The notes beneath the pieces were generated by a model, which saw nothing but the letters and a program-made list of their open reading frames with translations, ran no database searches and was not told where the DNA came from. A stretch of DNA of 8,711 nt from the NCBI GenBank assembly GCA_037444855.1, contig JBBILO010000025.1, forward strand, positions 1-8,711, given 5' to 3'. Source of the stretch: JBBILO01 sp037444855. Lineage in GTDB: Bacteria; Patescibacteriota; Microgenomatia; UBA1406; GWC2-37-13. Shown here one piece after another: positions 5,646 through 8,711 of the stretch. Both the position numbers and the translations under genes were made by a program. Positions within the stretch are counted from its first letter, which is position 1. The number at the start of each line of letters is the position of its first letter.

Positions 5646-6923
5646 TTATTTTTCAATCTCTGCTTCAGCTCCACAGTTTGGACAATGAATTTTTCCATCA
5701 TAAACTTCGGCATCTACTGTTTGATGACAAAAAGGACAGTCAACACATAATAGTTTATTTTTATCGTTTTGAGAATTAATAGAAGAAATTTCAATCGATC
5801 CAAAAGAAGTTAAAACAAACGAAGAAAAAGGTCCTTGATATAAATTATTTCCTAAAGAACCAAAGGTTCCACCACCAGCGCAACCAGGTAATGTTTGAAG
5901 ATAATCCAAAACCTGTTGAAAATTTATTGGTGGAGCTAAAGCTCTATCACCACTGGTAAAAAAAGATGAAGTCGGGGAAAAAATAATTTTTCTTTCAATC
6001 ATTTCTTTACTGCCCATCTGAATTAAAGCAAAAGCAAGCAATGAATCAATTTCTTCATTAGTTGATTTTCTTTTTAATTTTTCTTCCAAAAAATCCAATA
6101 AATCTGTCAATCGATCATATCTTTGAAAATCTCCGTCTCTTTTTTGCCAATCATGATAACTCTCTAATAAATTACGATTGCGATGGTCACGGTTTTCAGA
6201 TGCTAAAGAAATTAATTCAATCAATGGTAAAAAATCAAAAAATTTTTCATTCTGATTAATGATAATATTTAAAGATGTAATCGCTTTTAATTTGTCTTTT
6301 TCACTTAAACTTGAAAAATCAATACCAAATTGATCTCTTAAAAAATTAATAATCGCCTCCAAATCAGCCTGTGTTCTAATTGTTAATCCACGAATTAAAT
6401 CTTCCCTTTCTTTGTATAGAATCTGCCATTGAGTCTCGGTATATTCATAACCCATATTAGTCCAACCTTTCGGTGAAACTCGAAGAATAACCGCTCCTGG
6501 TGGAAAATCTAATAATTTTTTTTCTAAATCAATCATCGCTCTTTTTGTCGCTCCTTCTCTTTCTTTTTCTGCAGTTAAATCAACAATTGGTTTATCACCA
6601 TAAAAATCTCCCACTAATCGACCGTTTTTAATTCTATTTGTAAAAGAAATAATTGCTTCTTGCCCAATATATTCAAGATAATATCCCCAAAGATCGGCCT
6701 TTATTTTATGAAATGTTTCTTCAAAATCTAATCCGTTCTTGAGATCATTGATGAATTGATTCCTTTGATTTTCGATACTAAAAGAAAGTTGTGAGAACTG
6801 AGTATGATTTTCTGACCACCACTGTAAAAATTGATTATATTCCTGTTCAAAAGAAATAAGTCTCAAGGATTGACCTTCAAAAAATAAATTTTGTGGGTAT
6901 AATCTATCAATTGGATTAACCAT
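5646..6923 (-). CDS. Unknown 425-residue protein with C-terminal zinc ribbon, under a cobalamin riboswitch
   Basis: I do not recognise a named family. The start is set at 6923 (MVNPIDRLYPQNLFFEG) because AGGAG lies 6 bases before it. The open frame extends 35 codons further, but those codons lie inside the riboswitch. The C-terminus is a zinc ribbon: CPFC at residues 396-399 and CPNC at 414-417, with an additional Cys393 and His400. The remainder is largely helical and soluble with no membrane segments. It has a conserved-looking middle (FYGDKPIVDLTAEKEREGAT at about 107-126 and FPPGAVILRVSPKGWTNMGY at 140-159) and a Gly-rich stretch around PGCAGGGTFGSLG shortly before the ribbon. The zinc ribbon suggests nucleic-acid or protein binding. 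The riboswitch suggests a link to cobalamin supply or to replacing a B12-dependent process; this is inference. Stop is TAA-type on the minus strand at 5646. Confidence 0.85.
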   Translation of the reverse strand: MVNPIDRLYPQNLFFEGQSLRLISFEQEYNQFLQWWSENHTQFSQLSFSIENQRNQFINDLKNGLDFEETFHKIKADLWGYYLEYIGQEAIISFTNRIKNGRLVGDFYGDKPIVDLTAEKEREGATKRAMIDLEKKLLDFPPGAVILRVSPKGWTNMGYEYTETQWQILYKEREDLIRGLTIRTQADLEAIINFLRDQFGIDFSSLSEKDKLKAITSLNIIINQNEKFFDFLPLIELISLASENRDHRNRNLLESYHDWQKRDGDFQRYDRLTDLLDFLEEKLKRKSTNEEIDSLLAFALIQMGSKEMIERKIIFSPTSSFFTSGDRALAPPINFQQVLDYLQTLPGCAGGGTFGSLGNNLYQGPFSSFVLTSFGSIEISSINSQNDKNKLLCVDCPFCHQTVDAEVYDGKIHCPNCGAEAEIEK

Positions 6924-6929
6924 ACTTAT

Positions 6930-6934
6930 CTCCT
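6930..6934 (-). promoter_or_regulatory. Shine-Dalgarno AGGAG deciding the zinc-ribbon gene start
   Basis: AGGAG (6934 to 6930, minus strand) is 6 bases before the ATG at 6923 and 13 bases after the closing stem of the riboswitch. It is the strongest ribosome binding site in the window. The riboswitch loop bases TCTCC (7139 to 7135) are complementary to GGAGA across this site, so sequestration by a long-range pairing is possible. Confidence 0.75.
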
Positions 6935-6947
6935 GCTCGGGAAAATC

Positions 6948-7165
6948 AATCTGGTCGGTCTTCGGGCTGTCATCCTCCGATTTGGAGGATAAACCGCTGC
7001 GGCACAGCCATGAAGGATCAACCTTCATGACCCTGAAGTGAATTTATTCTACTTCAGGGCTCAGGAATTTCACCTGATTCCCATCATCCTATTAGTTTAA
7101 GAGAGAAGAGCCTTCCCATCCTACCCACCGAATCGGAGAGTAGGGACAGTGGCTCAAACCAGATT
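6948..7165 (-). promoter_or_regulatory. Cobalamin (vitamin B12) riboswitch with rearranged peripheral arm
   Basis: On the minus strand the closing stem P1 is a perfect 8-bp pair: AATCTGGT (7165-7158) with ACCAGATT (6955-6948). The core contains the family hallmarks GGGAATCAGGTGAAATTCC (7082-7064, P3/P4), GCTGTGCCGCAGCGGT (P5; compare the GCGCAGCGGT of E. coli btuB) and AGCCCGAAGACC before P1. The GCCACTG (7153-7147) and GGGAAGGC (7117-7110) arm is also present, closed by GAGCC/GGCTC. Two unusual points: that arm lies between P1 and P3, before the core instead of after it, and two extra hairpins (CCCTGAAGT/ACTTCAGGG and ATGAAGG/CCTTCAT) are inserted between P4 and P5. It ends 13 bases before the Shine-Dalgarno of the zinc-ribbon gene, which suggests control of translation. 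A TAGAAT at 7183-7178 may be the -10 of its promoter; no -35 is clear. Confidence 0.82.
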
Positions 7166-7224
7166 GTTAATTAAAATATTCTACTAAAAATTAAAAATTT
7201 TTTAGTAAAAAAAAACTTTAATTT

Positions 7225-7243
7225 TGTAGGCAGGTCGGCGGAT
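7225..7243 (+). repeat. Left terminal inverted repeat of the insertion sequence
   Basis: TGTAGGCAGGTCGGCGGAT. It matches the reverse complement of 8396-8414 at 17 of 19 positions. Confidence 0.88.
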
Positions 7244-7259
7244 GATATAGACTCAAAAC

Positions 7260-8297
7260 TCCTAATTTAACTGATATTTCATCAAAGAATATTGGTGGAA
7301 AATATTTAATTTTAGCATCAAAAGCTATATCAGCTTTTTTTTTGGATAAGAATATGGTGGAATTCTTACTATTGATGAATGTCCACTTACAGAGCTGTAA
7401 TAATAAAGATAATTAAAAGCTTATTTATAGAAATCTTTCTAGTTTTTAATAGTGTGAATACGAAGAATATAGAATTTTTCATCATGGTTCTATACGATCT
7501 TTCAAGATGAGTATTTTCTTCTGGATTTTTTTCTGTTTTGAATAACAACATAATTAAATACTAAGAAAAACTTTTTAAGCTCAACTATTTTATACCAACA
7601 ATCACCACCCAACTCTAGTCTATGATTCACGTTATAGAAAGTACGAGATAAGATCCCATACAATCTTAACCAAGATGTTATCCAAAGAAAAAAGTTAATC
7701 CATTGGTCGATGATTTTTCTTTTGAGTAGGCAATTAATTTAAAACGAGAATAAATATCAATGGCACTCCATTGATACAAAGGAAAATCATATTTTATGAT
7801 GTGATTTATCTGAGACAAATATAAAGCTTTTTGATCAATAATATATTTAAGATCGATCTGAGCAACCTCAAAAGCTTTTACCCTATACCAATCAATAAAT
7901 TGACGAAGAGATTTTTTATATAATTTATTTTTCTTTAATTCCTCTTAATTCTTCTTTTGATATTGCTTAATTATATGATGTGATAATTTGATGTGATATT
8001 TGAAAAACAACTTTTATTTTATTCTTAATAGACCATAGTTTGTTTTTTTCTTAATCTCAATTGTCTTATCTTCAATCTCTTTTTTTGTTTTATTGACAAT
8101 ATGGTAAACTTTATGAGATAAATCACCTAAAATTACCTTCTTTTTTTTAATGTTTTATGAATAGTTCTTCTTTTTTTAATATTTGAGCGGTTTGTTGAAT
8201 ATTACCATTATTGCTTTTTATAATTTGAGGTTGCTTGACGAGCGGCTTTTAGACTAATTAATCTTAACTCGTTATAGTTTAAATGGATTCTATTCAT
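7260..8297 (-). pseudogene. Frameshifted DDE (rve-type) transposase
   Basis: No long open frame survives, but protein blocks in the correct order can be read across frames on the minus strand. The first is MNRIHLNYNELRLISLKAAR from 8297 (helix-turn-helix region, ended by a TAA). Then come GDLSHKVYHIVNKTKKEIED (about 8130-8070) and KKTNYGLLRIK. Next is the integrase core, EVAQIDLKYIID with the first catalytic Asp, followed by YQWSAIDIYSRFKLIAYSKE. After a frameshift near 7690 comes a degraded second-Asp motif, NHRLELGGD. After another shift comes THLERSYRT with the catalytic Glu (about 7510). The end, KYFPPIFFDEIS, is near 7290. At least four stops or frameshifts make it nonfunctional. It once moved the surrounding element. 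Confidence 0.82.
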
Positions 8298-8395
8298 ATT
8301 CGATAAGTTTTGAAAACTAGTAATATTTCTCACCGAGTAATTTTAAATACTTTTGCCGGTAATTTGCATATCTTTTTATCTAAAAAGTGTTTACT

Positions 8396-8414
8396 ATCCG
8401 TTGACCTGCCTACA
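8396..8414 (-). repeat. Right terminal inverted repeat of the insertion sequence
   Basis: On the minus strand it reads TGTAGGCAGGTCAACGGAT, differing from the left end at two positions only. It marks the transposase start side of the element. Confidence 0.88.
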
Positions 8415-8433
8415 CCCCGAACGGAACACAATC

Positions 8434-8462
8434 TTGACATTTTAAAAAAGATATACTATAAA
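8434..8462 (+). promoter_or_regulatory. Near-consensus sigma70 promoter
   Basis: A perfect -35 TTGACA (8434-8439), an ideal 17-bp spacer and TATAAA (8457-8462). Transcription should start near 8469. The ATG at 8462 overlaps the -10 box and would not be in the mRNA, which moves the gene start to the in-frame ATG at 8489. The promoter lies 19 bp outside the insertion sequence, so it belongs to the gene and not to the element. Confidence 0.75.
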
Positions 8463-8488
8463 TGATTGAAAGTAATAATAAATTTTCT

Positions 8489-8711
8489 ATGAAAATAACA
8501 AAAATATTTTTATTTATTTTTTCTTTATTTTTTTTTATATTTTTACTAGTAAAAAATACATACTCTCAGAATAATCCTACATCATCACCAACGACAAACA
8601 CTTTAGTTTTCGGTATCAATCGATGGCGAGGATTAAATGGGTCAACCTATAGCTCTCCTCCAGTTTCTATTATCGACTCTAATCTTATCACTTCAACTAA
8701 TCAAACTCTTT
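8489..8711 (+). CDS. Exported protein of unknown function (partial, N-terminus only)
   Basis: Seventy-four residues are visible before the right edge. The beginning, MKITKIFLFIFSLFFFIFLL, is a typical signal peptide or membrane anchor: positive n-region at 2-5 and hydrophobic core at about 6-21. A possible signal peptidase cut follows NTYS at residue 26. There is no lipobox cysteine. The mature part begins with a Ser/Thr/Pro/Asn-rich linker (QNNPTSSPTTNT) and then FGINRWRGLNGSTYSSPPVS, which I do not recognise. The start at 8489 is preferred over the in-frame ATG at 8462 because the latter lies in the -10 box. It is not related by function to any visible neighbour. Confidence 0.8.
   Translation, partial: MKITKIFLFIFSLFFFIFLLVKNTYSQNNPTSSPTTNTLVFGINRWRGLNGSTYSSPPVSIIDSNLITSTNQTL

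Larger units (their letters stand above)
7225..8414 (-). mobile_element. Decayed insertion sequence, IS481-like, 1190 bp
   Basis: Terminal inverted repeats of 19 bp bound the element and begin TGTAGGCAGGTC, with the TGT ends usual for IS481-type elements. The length is typical. The interior is a degraded DDE transposase gene on the minus strand. Flanks show no matching target duplication (AATTT before 7225, CCCCG after 8414), as expected for an old insertion. It lies between the riboswitch and the promoter of the exported-protein gene. The exact family name is moderate in confidence; an insertion sequence is near certain. Confidence 0.85.

Noticed and set aside
5283..5750. 155-codon plus-strand frame between the TIR and zinc-ribbon genes
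   Set aside because: It overlaps the 3' ends of two real genes and its sequence is explained by the inverted-repeat element; no domain or start signal supports it.
6973..6987. 15-base identity with the variable arm of tRNA-Ser (CCTCCGATTTGGAGG)
   Set aside because: It is a short hairpin within the riboswitch. Self-complementarity makes the match easy by chance, and no further tRNA sequence surrounds it, so it is not an attachment-site copy.
7183..7206. ACTAAAAA/TTTTTAGT hairpin as a terminator
   Set aside because: All-A/T stem without a T-run after it on either strand; more likely part of the AT-rich promoter region of the riboswitch.

Overview
The window is AT-rich and reads as a fragment of a bacterial chromosome, most likely from the Candidate Phyla Radiation (Patescibacteria). 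The bacterial signals are a tRNA-Ser with an encoded CCA end, an AGGAG ribosome binding site, sigma70-type TTGACA/-10 promoters and a cobalamin riboswitch. Against this, the second gene is an archaeal/eukaryotic-type Pus10 tRNA pseudouridine synthase, so a small DPANN-like archaeon was considered, but the rest of the window fits a bacterium better. The lineage is an inference; no rRNA is present.

Layout. 1-1409: a partial rhomboid protease (minus strand, cut by the left edge) and Pus10 (plus strand) start only 16 bp apart and diverge. 1642-1732: tRNA-Ser(GGA). 1790-2047: beside the tRNA 3' end, on the opposite strand, lies what looks like the C-terminal remnant of a large serine recombinase, so the tRNA gene may be an integration site. 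2081-5319: a co-directional cargo of defence-type genes: an XRE regulator, a DNA methyltransferase, a PD-(D/E)XK restriction endonuclease interrupted by an in-frame TGA, a small three-helix membrane protein, and a ThsB-like TIR protein. 5320-5645: a noncoding stretch that can fold into a compact four-way junction.

5646-7165 (minus): a 425-residue protein of unknown function with a C-terminal zinc ribbon, preceded by a strong ribosome binding site and a cobalamin riboswitch. The peripheral GCCACTG/GGGAAGGC arm of this riboswitch lies 5' of the core rather than 3' of it. 7225-8414: a decayed insertion sequence with 19-bp terminal inverted repeats and a many-times-frameshifted DDE (IS481-like) transposase. 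8434-8711: a near-consensus promoter and the start of an exported protein cut by the right edge.

How the parts work together. The recombinase remnant, tRNA and defence genes suggest an old integrative element or defence island. Its restriction-modification part looks damaged: the regulator frame is offset at a run of A, a TGA lies in the extended methyltransferase frame, and a TGA lies inside the endonuclease. The membrane-protein/TIR pair is intact and is the best candidate for a working defence system: the TIR protein would make a nucleotide signal from NAD+ and the membrane protein would be the effector. The riboswitch implies that the zinc-ribbon protein is controlled by vitamin B12.
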